64,000 nt of DNA from Chloroflexota bacterium (GCA_005882115.1 VBEG01000033.1:1-64000), one strand, 5' to 3'; shown: positions 54,453 through 62,943, counted from the first letter of the stretch. Translations and numbers: made by a program. The notes: generated by a model not told the origin, from the sequence alone.

Positions 54453-55441
54453 GCAAGTTTCGGACCGAGATCGCGGAGCAGCCGGAGGTCGTGGCGCGTC
54501 TGCTCGCGCGCGGCGCCGCGGCGGCGAGCATGATCGGCGAAAGAATCAGGGCCGCCGCCCCTCGCGGATTCGTCATCGCGGCGCGCGGAAGCTCCGACCA
54601 CGCGGCGCTGTACGCCAAATATCTCTTCGGAGTGCGCAACCAAAAGTTGGTCGCGCTCGCCGCGCCTTCGCTGTTCACTCACTACGCCCGTCCGCCGCGA
54701 CTGGACGGGCAGTCTGTGATCGGGATCTCGCAATCGGGCGAATCACCCGATGTGGTCGCGGTCGTCGAGGAAGCCAGGCGGCAGGGTTCGCTGACCATCG
54801 CGATCACCAACGTCGCCGAGTCCAGGCTAGCCCGCGCGGCCGAGCTGGTTCTGCCCCTCGAAGCTGGCGAGGAGGTCAGCGTTCCAGCGTCGAAGACCTA
54901 CACGGCGAGCCTCGTCGCCCTCGCGCTGATCTCGCAGGCTCTCGACCCCGACGCTTTGTTTGAGTCGGCGCTGCAACGCGTGCCCCAGGCGATCGCGCGT
55001 GCCCTCGAGAGCGAGAACGACATCGAAGCTCTCGTCCCTCCGTTGCTCGGTCCACGCGCGATCGTCCTTGGCCGCGGCTTCAACTTCTCGACCGCGGAAG
55101 AGGTGGCGCTGAAGCTGAGCGAGACGAGCTACGTGCTGGCGCGCGCCTGGTCGGTGGCGGACTTCGAGCACGGCCCGATCGCGATCGTCGAGGCGGGGCT
55201 GCCGGTGGTCGTCATCGACGGCGGAGGTCCTGTGGCGTCAGATCTCGAGTCGATCCGCTCGAGGCTCGAGGCGAAGGGATGCCACGTCCTGGAGCTGCAC
55301 GATGTGTCAGGCCTCCCTGAGGCGCTGACCCCCGTTCCCCTCGCCGTGCTCGGCCAGCTGCTGGCCCACCGCGTCGCCGTCGCCCGCGGCTTCGACCCCG
55401 ACCGTCCGCGAACGATCCAGAAGGTTACCCGCACCTGGTAA
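54449..55441 (+). CDS. SIS-domain glucosamine-6-phosphate deaminase/isomerase (NagB-II-like)
   Basis: A 330-residue protein with two SIS domains and no glutaminase domain. Domain 1 has IAARGSSDHAALYAKYLFG, ISQSGESPDVVAVVEEARRQ and VPASKTYTASLVAL. Domain 2 has LGRGFNFSTAEEVALKLSET and WSVADFEHGPIAIVEAG. This is the GlmS-isomerase-like NagB-II class, which turns GlcN-6P into fructose-6P and ammonia. It ends the plus-strand salvage operon and completes the route to glycolysis. Start GTG 54449. Confidence 0.9.
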   Translation: MSKFRTEIAEQPEVVARLLARGAAAASMIGERIRAAAPRGFVIAARGSSDHAALYAKYLFGVRNQKLVALAAPSLFTHYARPPRLDGQSVIGISQSGESPDVVAVVEEARRQGSLTIAITNVAESRLARAAELVLPLEAGEEVSVPASKTYTASLVALALISQALDPDALFESALQRVPQAIARALESENDIEALVPPLLGPRAIVLGRGFNFSTAEEVALKLSETSYVLARAWSVADFEHGPIAIVEAGLPVVVIDGGGPVASDLESIRSRLEAKGCHVLELHDVSGLPEALTPVPLAVLGQLLAHRVAVARGFDPDRPRTIQKVTRTW

Positions 55442-55663
55442 GGCCACCGGCGGGTCAAAGACGATCACCGCCGGTGTCATCACCGAGATCAAAAGCAGTG
55501 CCTCATCAACGGTTTGAGCGACCTCGACGGCAAACCCTGCCCGCTGGAACCGCTTGCGCGCTGCGCGCCGCCTCCGCGCGTTGGTGATGATGAGCAGCAC
55601 CCACGGTGTGAGGAACTCGGTCGGCACCGCGGTGGGCATTGCCGGCGGTGACAGCGCCAACAA
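55307..55663 (-). pseudogene. Degenerate/truncated receiver domain
   Basis: The N-terminal ~75 residues have the receiver pattern: strand 1 WVLLIITNARRRRAARKRFQ, then AGFAVEVAQTVDEALLLI and the strand-3 region AVIVFDPPVALPG. The acidic pocket after strand 1 is replaced by TN. The frame then runs into the 3' end of the convergent SIS gene and loses all resemblance before the second half of the fold. It follows the receiver at 55670 by 6 bases on the same strand. It is either a decaying receiver or a very short pseudo-receiver. Confidence 0.5.
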
Positions 55664-55669
55664 TTCGAT

Positions 55670-56044
55670 TTAGGCCGCCATCAGGCGGTCCACTTCCTTT
55701 CGCAGCAGCGCGAGGTCGACCGGTTTGGTGAGAAAGCTGTCGATTCCGGACAGCTCGAGCGCCTGTCGTACCTCGTCCGAGAGATCGCCGGTGAGCCCGA
55801 TCACCTTGATCGGATGCAGTACATGCCGCTTGCGTAACAGCTGCAGGACCTCCACGCCGTCGTACATGGGCATATGCACGTCCAGGATGACCACCTTGAA
55901 GTCGCCGCTAGCGCCTAGCTCCAGTGCGCGGTTGCCGTCGAGCGCGGTGGAGACGGTGAAGCCATGCGATTGCAAGAAATAGAGGACGAGCTCCGCGCTC
56001 GCCTGATCGTCGTCCGCGACGAGAATCCGATCGCGGCCGCTCAC
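55670..56044 (-). CDS. Stand-alone response regulator receiver
   Basis: A 124-residue single receiver. DRILVADDDQASAELVLYFL gives the acidic pocket, VVILDVHMPMYDG the phosphoacceptor, VIGLTGDLSD the Thr switch and FLTKPVDL the Lys. No output domain, like CheY/Spo0F. Start GTG 56044 overlaps the stop of the next upstream receiver (GTGA). It likely serves as phosphotransfer intermediate or output by protein contact. Confidence 0.88.
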   Translation of the reverse strand: MSGRDRILVADDDQASAELVLYFLQSHGFTVSTALDGNRALELGASGDFKVVILDVHMPMYDGVEVLQLLRKRHVLHPIKVIGLTGDLSDEVRQALELSGIDSFLTKPVDLALLRKEVDRLMAA

Positions 56045-56442
56045 GAGGCCACCCTCGGCCGGTCGTCCTTCACGTCGGTGCCCAGGTACCTGCGCACCTG
56101 CGCGCCGAGGGTCCTCGTGTCGATCGGCTTGGAGATGTAGCCGGCGCAGCCCGCCCCCAACGCGGTGGCACGATCCCCTGACATCGCGTGCGCGGTGAGG
56201 GCGACGATCGGAATCGCCGCCATGGCCGGGTCGGTCTTCAGCTGGCGCGTAAGCGAGAGCCCATCCTGTCCCGGCAGCTGGACATCCATCAGGATCAGGT
56301 CGGGCATCCGCACCGTGATCTGATCGAGAGCCTCCACCGCTGACCCCGCAACGTGGACCTCGAAACCCTCGAGCTCCAGCACCGCGCTGGCCAGCATCTG
56401 ATTGGCCTCGTTGTCCTCGACCAGCAGGATGAGGTTGCTCAC
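56041..56442 (-). CDS. Stand-alone response regulator receiver
   Basis: A 133-residue receiver: NLILLVEDNEANQMLASAVL, phosphoacceptor LILMDVQLPGQDGLSL, IVALTAHAMSGDR and YISKPIDTR. The VEDNEANQ/DVQLPGQDG style is that of receivers found with hybrid kinases. Its GTG start overlaps the stop of the hybrid kinase, so kinase and receiver are made in step. Confidence 0.9.
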   Translation of the reverse strand: MSNLILLVEDNEANQMLASAVLELEGFEVHVAGSAVEALDQITVRMPDLILMDVQLPGQDGLSLTRQLKTDPAMAAIPIVALTAHAMSGDRATALGAGCAGYISKPIDTRTLGAQVRRYLGTDVKDDRPRVAS

Positions 56443-59042
56443 GTGGATCCGTTTCCGTTCCGGTGAGCGACGATGCGGCGCAGGAGCCCGACCACGTCAG
56501 CCGACCCGACCGACTGGCGACTGAGGATTTCCGAGACGCGGCCGCTGAGCTGGCGCTTGTCGGCGTCGGTGAGGTTGGCAGCGGTGAGGACCATGATCGG
56601 CATCTCGCGCGTCGAGGGGTCGGCACGCAGCGCTTCCACCACGTCGAAGCCCGTGACCTCGGGCATCATCAGGTCAAGGAGCACAAGGTCAGGCTGTAGC
56701 GATTTTGCCATGTCGATGGCCTCGCGGCCGCCGGAGGCCGGCAGCACGGTGAAGCCGGCGGGTTCCAGCGCCTTGATCAGCCAGTGCCGGTTGGCGGCCT
56801 CGTCGTCCACGATGAGCACGCGCACCTCGCCGTCGCGGTTCGGATTCTTGATTTTCAGGAGGTTGAGGCGAGCGATCAGCTCTTTCGCCTCTACAGGCTT
56901 GACGAAGTAGTCGATGGCGCCCAGGGCGAGGCCGAGCTCCGCGTTGTCGACGATGCTCACCACCACGACCGGGATCGCGCTGGTCGCCGCGTCGCTCTTG
57001 AGCTGGGTCATGACCTCCCAGCCGTCGACCTCGGGCAGGATGATGTCGAGCGTGATCGCGGCCGGGTGGAGCTCTCGCGCTTTGGCGATGGCTTCACTCC
57101 CCGTGCGCGCGATCTCGGTCCGGTAGCCCGCACCGATAAGCTGCCGGGTGAGCAGCTCCGCCGCCGCCGGATCGTCCTCCACCACGAGCACCAACGGGGC
57201 CGAGCCGTGTCCATTCGCCGGCATGGCTTCCGCATGGTCGGCAGCCGGCGCAACGGCCCGAATGGGAAGGCTCAAGGTGAACGTGCTGCCCTTCTCGACG
57301 CTGCTCACGACGCGCACGTCGCCGCCGTGGAGAGCCGCGAAGCGCTTGGTCAGGGCGAGTCCTAGGCCAGTTCCCTCGTGCTTGCGCCCTGGTCCATGGT
57401 CGACCTGATGAAACTCGCGGAAGATCTGCTTCAGGTCGGCTTCGGCGATGCCGATCCCGGTGTCGGTGACGGAGATCTCCACGGTTTCCTTAACGCGGGC
57501 CGCCGCGAGGCTCACCGCGCCACCCTCCGGCGTGAACTTGATCGCGTTGGAGACGAGATTGAGCAGCATCTGCTTGAGCTTGCCCGCGTCGGCGAGGAGC
57601 TCGCCCGAGCCGTTGACGTCGGCTTGGAGCTGGATGTTCTTCTTGGCCACGAGCGGCTCCACGGTTTTGACGACCTGGTCGACGACCTCGGCGACCGATA
57701 CGACCTGCAGCCGCAGCTCCATCTGGCCGGCCTCGACCTTCGAGAGGTCGAGGATATCGTTGATCAAGCCGAGCAGGTGCTTGCCGCTGGTGAGGATCTG
57801 GTTCAGGAATCGTGTGCGGGTTGGAGCGTCGAACTGGCCGTCACTCGCATCCGTGAGCAGCTCGGAGAATCCGATGATCGCGTTGAGGGGCGTGCGAAGC
57901 TCGTGGCTCATGTTGGCGAGGAAGACGCTCTTGTGGCGATTTGCTTCCTGCAGCGCCTTGTTGCTCTGCTCGAGCTGGACGATCAGATGGCGCCTGTCGA
58001 GCGCGGTCACGAACGCGCTCAGGATCTGCTGGGCGCGTGTCATCTCGTCATTGCCGAATGCGGGGGTGAAACGTCCGGCGAGGATGATGAGCGTCCCTGG
58101 CGCGGTCAGGCCGCGCGCGGGCAGTTTGATTACGCTCGTCTCGACGTCATCGATGTTGATCCGGCTCACGCCGTCGTGCAGACTCCCGAGCTGCCGGCCG
58201 AGAACGGCGATCTGCGCCGTGTCCACGCCGATGCTGGTGCTTGGCTTACCTGACGAATCGAAAAGCACCGCTGCGCCGCCACCGACCAGCCGCATCGCCC
58301 ACTCGAGCGCGCGGCGGGCAAGGGCGTCGCGATCCTCGCTCAGCAGCAGCTCCTCCATGAAGGCGCGCAAACCCTCCTCTTCCTCTGCGCGCCACTGCCG
58401 TCGCAGCCAGGCGGGAGGTGAGAAGCTGGCGTAAAGCAGCGGCACGATGGTGAGGACCACGACCTCGATCGCAACCTGGACCACCACCTGCCTGACGAAA
58501 ACCCCGATCGAGATCGCAAGCAGCAGGACCAGGACCAATCCGCCGAAGCCAAGGCTGAGCGAGCGCAGCCTCCAGCCCTGGACCGCGGGAAGCCGGCGCG
58601 CGACGAGCCAGAAACGCACGATCGGCTCGCCGACACAGACGCACCACACCAGGATCCACGCGACGGCTATGGCGAGCACCACGGCTCTGTTCGCCGTGAC
58701 GGCCTGCGCCGCTAGGAGGGTGACGCTGGCAGCCGCCAATGACGCGACCGCGGCGACATGCCAGCGCCGAGGGAGGGGGATGAGGCTGTCCCGGTAGCGA
58801 AGCAGCGCGTAAGCCGAACCCGCAAAGCCGGCGAGCGAGAGCTGTGCGAGCAGCGGGACCGTGAATGGGAGGTGGGCCTGCAGCCTGCCTTCGCCGACCA
58901 CCGCGGCGAGCAGGATGATGGCGAGCGCCAGGAACCCCAGCGACGGGTCGCGGCGGCGGAGCCACCCGGCCGCGGTGACGATGCCGAGCAGGACGAACGC
59001 GATCGCGACCGCGTCCATCAGGTAGCCGAGGATGGGGTTCAC
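56439..59042 (-). CDS. Membrane hybrid histidine kinase 7TM-GAF-HisKA-HATPase-REC-REC
   Basis: An 867-residue kinase. The N-terminal ~210 residues hold about six to seven TM helices (for example AVAIAFVLLGIVTAAGWL). A GAF-like region (about 215-355) follows. HisKA carries His380 in ANMSHELRTPLNAIIGFSEL; HATPase has NLVSNAIKFTPEGG and GTGLGLALTKRFAALHGG. REC1 has Asp666 (TLDIILPEVDGW) and REC2 Asp790 (LLDLMMPEVTGF). The kinase and receivers are paralogous to 4896-7049 but the sensor differs. GTG 59042, 10 bases after the STK stop, is the preferred start. Confidence 0.9.
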   Translation of the reverse strand: MNPILGYLMDAVAIAFVLLGIVTAAGWLRRRDPSLGFLALAIILLAAVVGEGRLQAHLPFTVPLLAQLSLAGFAGSAYALLRYRDSLIPLPRRWHVAAVASLAAASVTLLAAQAVTANRAVVLAIAVAWILVWCVCVGEPIVRFWLVARRLPAVQGWRLRSLSLGFGGLVLVLLLAISIGVFVRQVVVQVAIEVVVLTIVPLLYASFSPPAWLRRQWRAEEEEGLRAFMEELLLSEDRDALARRALEWAMRLVGGGAAVLFDSSGKPSTSIGVDTAQIAVLGRQLGSLHDGVSRINIDDVETSVIKLPARGLTAPGTLIILAGRFTPAFGNDEMTRAQQILSAFVTALDRRHLIVQLEQSNKALQEANRHKSVFLANMSHELRTPLNAIIGFSELLTDASDGQFDAPTRTRFLNQILTSGKHLLGLINDILDLSKVEAGQMELRLQVVSVAEVVDQVVKTVEPLVAKKNIQLQADVNGSGELLADAGKLKQMLLNLVSNAIKFTPEGGAVSLAAARVKETVEISVTDTGIGIAEADLKQIFREFHQVDHGPGRKHEGTGLGLALTKRFAALHGGDVRVVSSVEKGSTFTLSLPIRAVAPAADHAEAMPANGHGSAPLVLVVEDDPAAAELLTRQLIGAGYRTEIARTGSEAIAKARELHPAAITLDIILPEVDGWEVMTQLKSDAATSAIPVVVVSIVDNAELGLALGAIDYFVKPVEAKELIARLNLLKIKNPNRDGEVRVLIVDDEAANRHWLIKALEPAGFTVLPASGGREAIDMAKSLQPDLVLLDLMMPEVTGFDVVEALRADPSTREMPIMVLTAANLTDADKRQLSGRVSEILSRQSVGSADVVGLLRRIVAHRNGNGST

Positions 59043-59052
59043 AGTCTGGTGC

Positions 59053-60891
59053 TCACGCAGCCCCTTGGCGGGCGCAGCTCGGGACATCGCTCGCAAACAG
59101 GGAGACGACCTCGGGATCCCATTGTGTACCGGCGCCCGTCCTCAGCGTCGCGACCGCCTCGTCCAGCGTCTTGCGAGCCCGATAGGGCCGGTCGTTGACG
59201 AGAGCGTCGAACGCATCGCACACCGCAACCACGCGCGCCAACCGCGGGATGCCGGCGCCGGAAAGCCGGTCGGGATACCCGGTGCCGTCGAAGCGCTCGT
59301 GATGGTGGCGGATGATCGGCAGAAGGCTTGCTCCCGACCGCAACGGGGCCACGATGTTCTCGCCGATCATCGGGTGCTGTTGCATGATGGCCAGCTCGCG
59401 GGGATCGAGCGGGCCCGGCTTGAGGAGGATCGCGTCGGGGATGCCGATCTTGCCGATGTCGTGGATCAGGCCGCCGCGATAAAGCGCGTCGAGGTCTGAC
59501 ATCGGCAAGCTCATGCGGGAGCCGATCGCGCGCGCAGCGTCGGCGACCCGCTGGGTGTGCGCCTCCGTGTACGGGTCCTTGGCCTCGACCGCGGCCGCGA
59601 GCGCGAAGATGACGTGCTCCGCGCTGTCGAGGGAGTCGTAGACGCCCTTCAGCCTCAGTGCGGAGCGGACCCGGGCGACCAGCTCGACACGATCCACCGG
59701 CTTGGTCATGTAGTCGTCGGCGCCGGCCTCGAGGGCTCGCACCCGGTCGTTCGTCTGATCGAGCGAGGTGATCATGACCACCGGCACGAGTCGCGTGGCA
59801 GGGATGCCCTTGATGCGCCGGCAGACCTCGTAACCGTCCATTCCAGGCATCTGCACATCGAGGAGCACGAGGTCGGGCGGCGAGGCCTGGACCGACTTGA
59901 GCGCGGCAGGACCATCCTCGGCGGTGCGGACATGACACTCGACGCCGGCCAGACAGGCTTCGATCAACTCACGGTTCGCCGCCCCGTCGTCGACGACGAG
60001 CACGACGGGCCTTCGGTCAGGAAGCGCGAGGCGGCGTGTCGGGAGGGCGGACGGCTCGTCCAGGTGCCGGCTCGGCCAGGCCGCGGGCTTGAGTGCGGCG
60101 ACAAAAGCGGCGGCCGACGGGTAACGCTCTTCGGGCCGCTTGTCAAGCCCCCGCCGAAGCACGTCCTCGACGTGAGCCGAGAGCTCGCCACGGAGCTCGC
60201 GCGTCGCCGGCATTGCTTTGGTCACGTGGGACAGCAATACCGCCGCCGGGGTGTCGCCGAGGAACGGCACCCGGCCCGTGAGCATCTCGTAGGCGACTAC
60301 CGCGAGCGAATACACATCCGAGGCCGGCCCGACCAGCTCATCGGCTGCCTGCTCCGGCGACATGTATTCCGGCGTGCCCATGACCGTGCCCGAGCTGGTG
60401 AGCCGGTGCATCGCGCCCGTCATCTTGGCCAGCCCGAAGTCGGCGAGCACGGGCGTCCCATCCTGCTGGAGCAGGATGTTGGACGGCTTGATGTCGCGGT
60501 GGAGGACGCCGTGGGCGTGGGCGTGGTCGAGCGCGCTCCCGAGCGGCTCGAGCAGGTGCACGACATCGCGTAGGTCCATCGGCTTGCCTACCCGTTCGGC
60601 CAGGGTCCCGCCCTCGACCAGCTCGAGCACCAGGTAGGCGGTGCCGTCGTCATAGCCGTAGTCGAAGATCTCCAGGATGTTCGGATGCTTCAGCCGGGCG
60701 ACGGAGCGCGCTTCCTGCTGGAAACGCTCGCGGTAGTCGGGCTCGTCGGCGAAGAAGTCGGGCAGGACCTTGATGGCCACGAACCGGTCGAGGGCGGGGT
60801 GGTAGGCCCTGAAGACGGTCGCCATGCCACCGCGGCCGATCCGTTCCATGACGCGATAGGCGCCGAGGGTCGTCCCCTCCTGGACGTTCAC
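59053..60891 (-). CDS. Ser/Thr kinase - receiver - HD-GYP fusion protein
   Basis: A 612-residue three-domain protein. Residues ~12-275 are a Hanks-type kinase: GRGGMATVFRAYHP, VAIKVLP, HRDIKPSN with Asp133, ADFGLAK with Asp151 and GTPEYMSPEQAADE. Residues ~299-415 are a receiver with VVLVVDDGAANRELI, Asp345 (LLDVQMPGMDGYEV) and YMTKPVD. Residues ~430-600 are an HD-GYP domain with His477-Asp478 (GLIHDIGKIGIPD), HPMIGENI, HHHERFDGTGYPDRLSG. All catalytic sites look intact. It thus joins Ser/Thr phosphorylation, His-Asp relay input and probable c-di-GMP breakdown. No TM or PASTA domains. GTG start overlaps the small gene upstream. Confidence 0.92.
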   Translation of the reverse strand: MNVQEGTTLGAYRVMERIGRGGMATVFRAYHPALDRFVAIKVLPDFFADEPDYRERFQQEARSVARLKHPNILEIFDYGYDDGTAYLVLELVEGGTLAERVGKPMDLRDVVHLLEPLGSALDHAHAHGVLHRDIKPSNILLQQDGTPVLADFGLAKMTGAMHRLTSSGTVMGTPEYMSPEQAADELVGPASDVYSLAVVAYEMLTGRVPFLGDTPAAVLLSHVTKAMPATRELRGELSAHVEDVLRRGLDKRPEERYPSAAAFVAALKPAAWPSRHLDEPSALPTRRLALPDRRPVVLVVDDGAANRELIEACLAGVECHVRTAEDGPAALKSVQASPPDLVLLDVQMPGMDGYEVCRRIKGIPATRLVPVVMITSLDQTNDRVRALEAGADDYMTKPVDRVELVARVRSALRLKGVYDSLDSAEHVIFALAAAVEAKDPYTEAHTQRVADAARAIGSRMSLPMSDLDALYRGGLIHDIGKIGIPDAILLKPGPLDPRELAIMQQHPMIGENIVAPLRSGASLLPIIRHHHERFDGTGYPDRLSGAGIPRLARVVAVCDAFDALVNDRPYRARKTLDEAVATLRTGAGTQWDPEVVSLFASDVPSCARQGAA

Positions 60892-61052
60892 GGCAGGAGC
60901 CCGGCGATCACGAGGACGCCAATGACGGGCGGAAGGGCCACCAGGCCGAAGGTCGAAGCCAGGAGCGCGATCGTCAGAAAGACGGCATGCCTCGATCCGC
61001 GAACCTCAATCGGGTCCGCCACATCTCCCACCCGGCTGGCTGCAACGGCCAT
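60888..61052 (-). CDS. 54-residue membrane protein coupled to the Ser/Thr kinase fusion
   Basis: Start ATG 61052, stop TGA at 60888, overlapping the STK GTG start as GTGA. The polar N-terminus MAVAASRVGDVADPIEVRGS is followed by HAVFLTIALLASTFGLVALP and PVIGVLVIAGLLP, one long or two short TM helices. No family is recognised. The exact stop/start overlap and hydrophobic design support a real gene. It could tether or tune the soluble kinase at the membrane. Confidence 0.65.
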   Translation of the reverse strand: MAVAASRVGDVADPIEVRGSRHAVFLTIALLASTFGLVALPPVIGVLVIAGLLP

Positions 61053-61088
61053 ATAAAGCGACGCGCTCCCTACGCCGCACAGGTTAAG

Positions 61089-61145
61089 AAGCGATTGCTT
61101 AGCGAGAGACGTCCCTAAGGACGATTTACCTACCCACCTGGGTAG
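61089..61145. promoter_or_regulatory. Three successive inverted repeats upstream of the signalling operon
   Basis: Within 57 bases lie AAGC-GATT-GCTT (61089-61100), CGTCC-CTAA-GGACG (61110-61123) and CTACCCA-CC-TGGGTAG (61130-61145). They fill the space between the LuxR-type gene's 3' end and the small-membrane-protein/STK operon. They may be regulator sites for that operon, and the first two could also form hairpins ending the LuxR transcript. No T tract follows. Confidence 0.5.
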
Positions 61146-61174
61146 TTGTGTTAATCCAGAAGACTAAAGGGCCG

Positions 61175-62866
61175 TTAGAGCCAGCCTTCTTTCGCGACCT
61201 GGTGCGCCAGCTCGGTCCGGTTGGAGGTCCCCGTCTTCTGAAAGATCTGGCGCATGTGGAACTTCACCGTGTTCTGGCTGAGGTGCACTTCGGAGGCGAT
61301 CTCGCGGTTGGTCCGGCCCTCTACGACGAAGCGGATGATCTGGAGCTCGAGGCGGCTGAGATCGCGCGGCGGCGCGGGGGCGCGTCTGGCGATCCCAACG
61401 ACCTGGACTCGGCGGAGCCGGTCCTGCATCGCCGCGTTGTCGATGGCGATCGCCGCGACGCTGCCGAGTGCGTCCAGGAAGGAGAGCCACTCCTGGTCCG
61501 GGGCAAGCGGGCTGCGGTGATAGACCTCGAGCGCGCCGAGAAGCTTGCCGCGCGTGATGAGCGGCACGGCGCCGTAAGCCTTGAACCCTTCCCGCGCGAA
61601 CAGCGATCTGCGCCGGAACTGCGAGAAGGCGCTCAACGCGGTCACGGTCTCGATCCGCCTGCTGTTGATGGCACGCCCCGGCCAGCCTTCATCCACCGGC
61701 AGCCGATAGTCGGGGACCGCGGTCGCCTGGAAGCCTGAGCTTGCCGCCAGGGTGAGCATGTTGTCGGTCTCGTCGAGCAGCAGCACGTCCGCCGCGTCGA
61801 CCCGCAATTGGGACGCGACCTGGTCGAGGATGACTTTGAGTGTGAGTCGAAGGTCCGGGCTGGCGCTGAGGGCCAGGCTCAGGCTCTGCAGCGAGCCCAG
61901 GCGCTCGAGGCGGCGGATCGCATCCTCGTAAAGCTGGGCGTTTTCGATCGCGAGCGCGGTCCGATCGGCCACGGCCTGCATCCATAGGGTGTCCTTCTCG
62001 GTCAGCGGGTTCGAGCCCGGGAGCTCGTAGATGGACAGGGTGCCGACGATGCCGCCCCGAGCGCGCATCGGAACCGCAAGCAGGTCTGCCTTGTCCACGG
62101 CGACGGGCAGTGGATGCTCGGCGGCATAAGCTTGGACCTCCGGCCCGGTCATCTCGATGAGCTTCGCGAGCGGCATATCCTTCAGCAGCAGGGGCTTGGC
62201 GTTCTCGATGACGCGCTGCGAGACCCCGGTTGTGGGGCCATGGCCCGGTCGGTCTAGCTTGGCCCCCCAACGATTGATGTATTCGGCGATCTCAGGTTGC
62301 TCGAAGTTTGCCGCGAAGGTTTGCGAGGTGCTCGGGTCCTTGTCGAGCAGCTCCGCGACCCACGTGGCCGGCCGCATCCGGCTCAAGGCACTGGTGACCG
62401 CGACCAGGATCGCGCGTGTCTCGAGGTGCACGTCAGCCAGCTGGTTGACCACCTCACTCACGATGTGGTCGCCCGCCCCGCGGCTTGTCAGCCGGCTGCG
62501 GGCGAAAAGGTGGGTGACGTCGGCGATCGAGGCGACCACCAGCGTCGGTTCGCCGGCGGGTGATACCTCCGGGATGGCATCCACCTGGATCCATACGTCG
62601 GAACCGTCACGGCGGTGGACTCGGGCGAGCACGCCTCGGACGGGTTGCACGCTCTTGAGGGCCGCGGTGACCGGGTGCACCGACATCGGCCCGTCCGCCG
62701 ACTCGAGGACGAGCCAGTCAGCGTCTTCGGCGAACGATCCGACCAGCTGGCGGCGGGTTGAGCCGAGCACCTCGAGCGCGGCCTCGTTGGCGTCTGTGAC
62801 CCGTCCATTCGGGTCATAGGCGACGAGCGCCCCTGGGATGTTGTCCCAGCTTGATTTGACGGCCAA
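61175..62866 (-). CDS. PAS-GAF-GAF-LuxR transcriptional regulator
   Basis: A 563-residue sensor-regulator. An N-terminal PAS domain (about 5-120: GALVAYDPNGRVTDANEAAL) is followed by two GAF-like domains (about 165-325 and 335-490), with LAVPMRARGGIVGTLSIYEL and AVPLITRGKLLGALEVYHRS. The C-terminal LuxR helix-turn-helix includes RLELQIIRFVVEGRTNREIA and VHLSQNTVKFHMRQIFQKTG. No receiver, so signals are likely sensed directly. The start is TTG 62866. It sits upstream of, and on the same strand as, the STK-hybrid-kinase operon, and may control it through the palindromes in between. Confidence 0.88.
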   Translation of the reverse strand: MAVKSSWDNIPGALVAYDPNGRVTDANEAALEVLGSTRRQLVGSFAEDADWLVLESADGPMSVHPVTAALKSVQPVRGVLARVHRRDGSDVWIQVDAIPEVSPAGEPTLVVASIADVTHLFARSRLTSRGAGDHIVSEVVNQLADVHLETRAILVAVTSALSRMRPATWVAELLDKDPSTSQTFAANFEQPEIAEYINRWGAKLDRPGHGPTTGVSQRVIENAKPLLLKDMPLAKLIEMTGPEVQAYAAEHPLPVAVDKADLLAVPMRARGGIVGTLSIYELPGSNPLTEKDTLWMQAVADRTALAIENAQLYEDAIRRLERLGSLQSLSLALSASPDLRLTLKVILDQVASQLRVDAADVLLLDETDNMLTLAASSGFQATAVPDYRLPVDEGWPGRAINSRRIETVTALSAFSQFRRRSLFAREGFKAYGAVPLITRGKLLGALEVYHRSPLAPDQEWLSFLDALGSVAAIAIDNAAMQDRLRRVQVVGIARRAPAPPRDLSRLELQIIRFVVEGRTNREIASEVHLSQNTVKFHMRQIFQKTGTSNRTELAHQVAKEGWL

Positions 62867-62943
62867 GATCTTCGAATTATCGGCAGAGCCGACGCCCCAA
62901 TGTTAAGTAAAAGGGCCAAAAAGCCTCGCGCTAGGCTTTCTGG

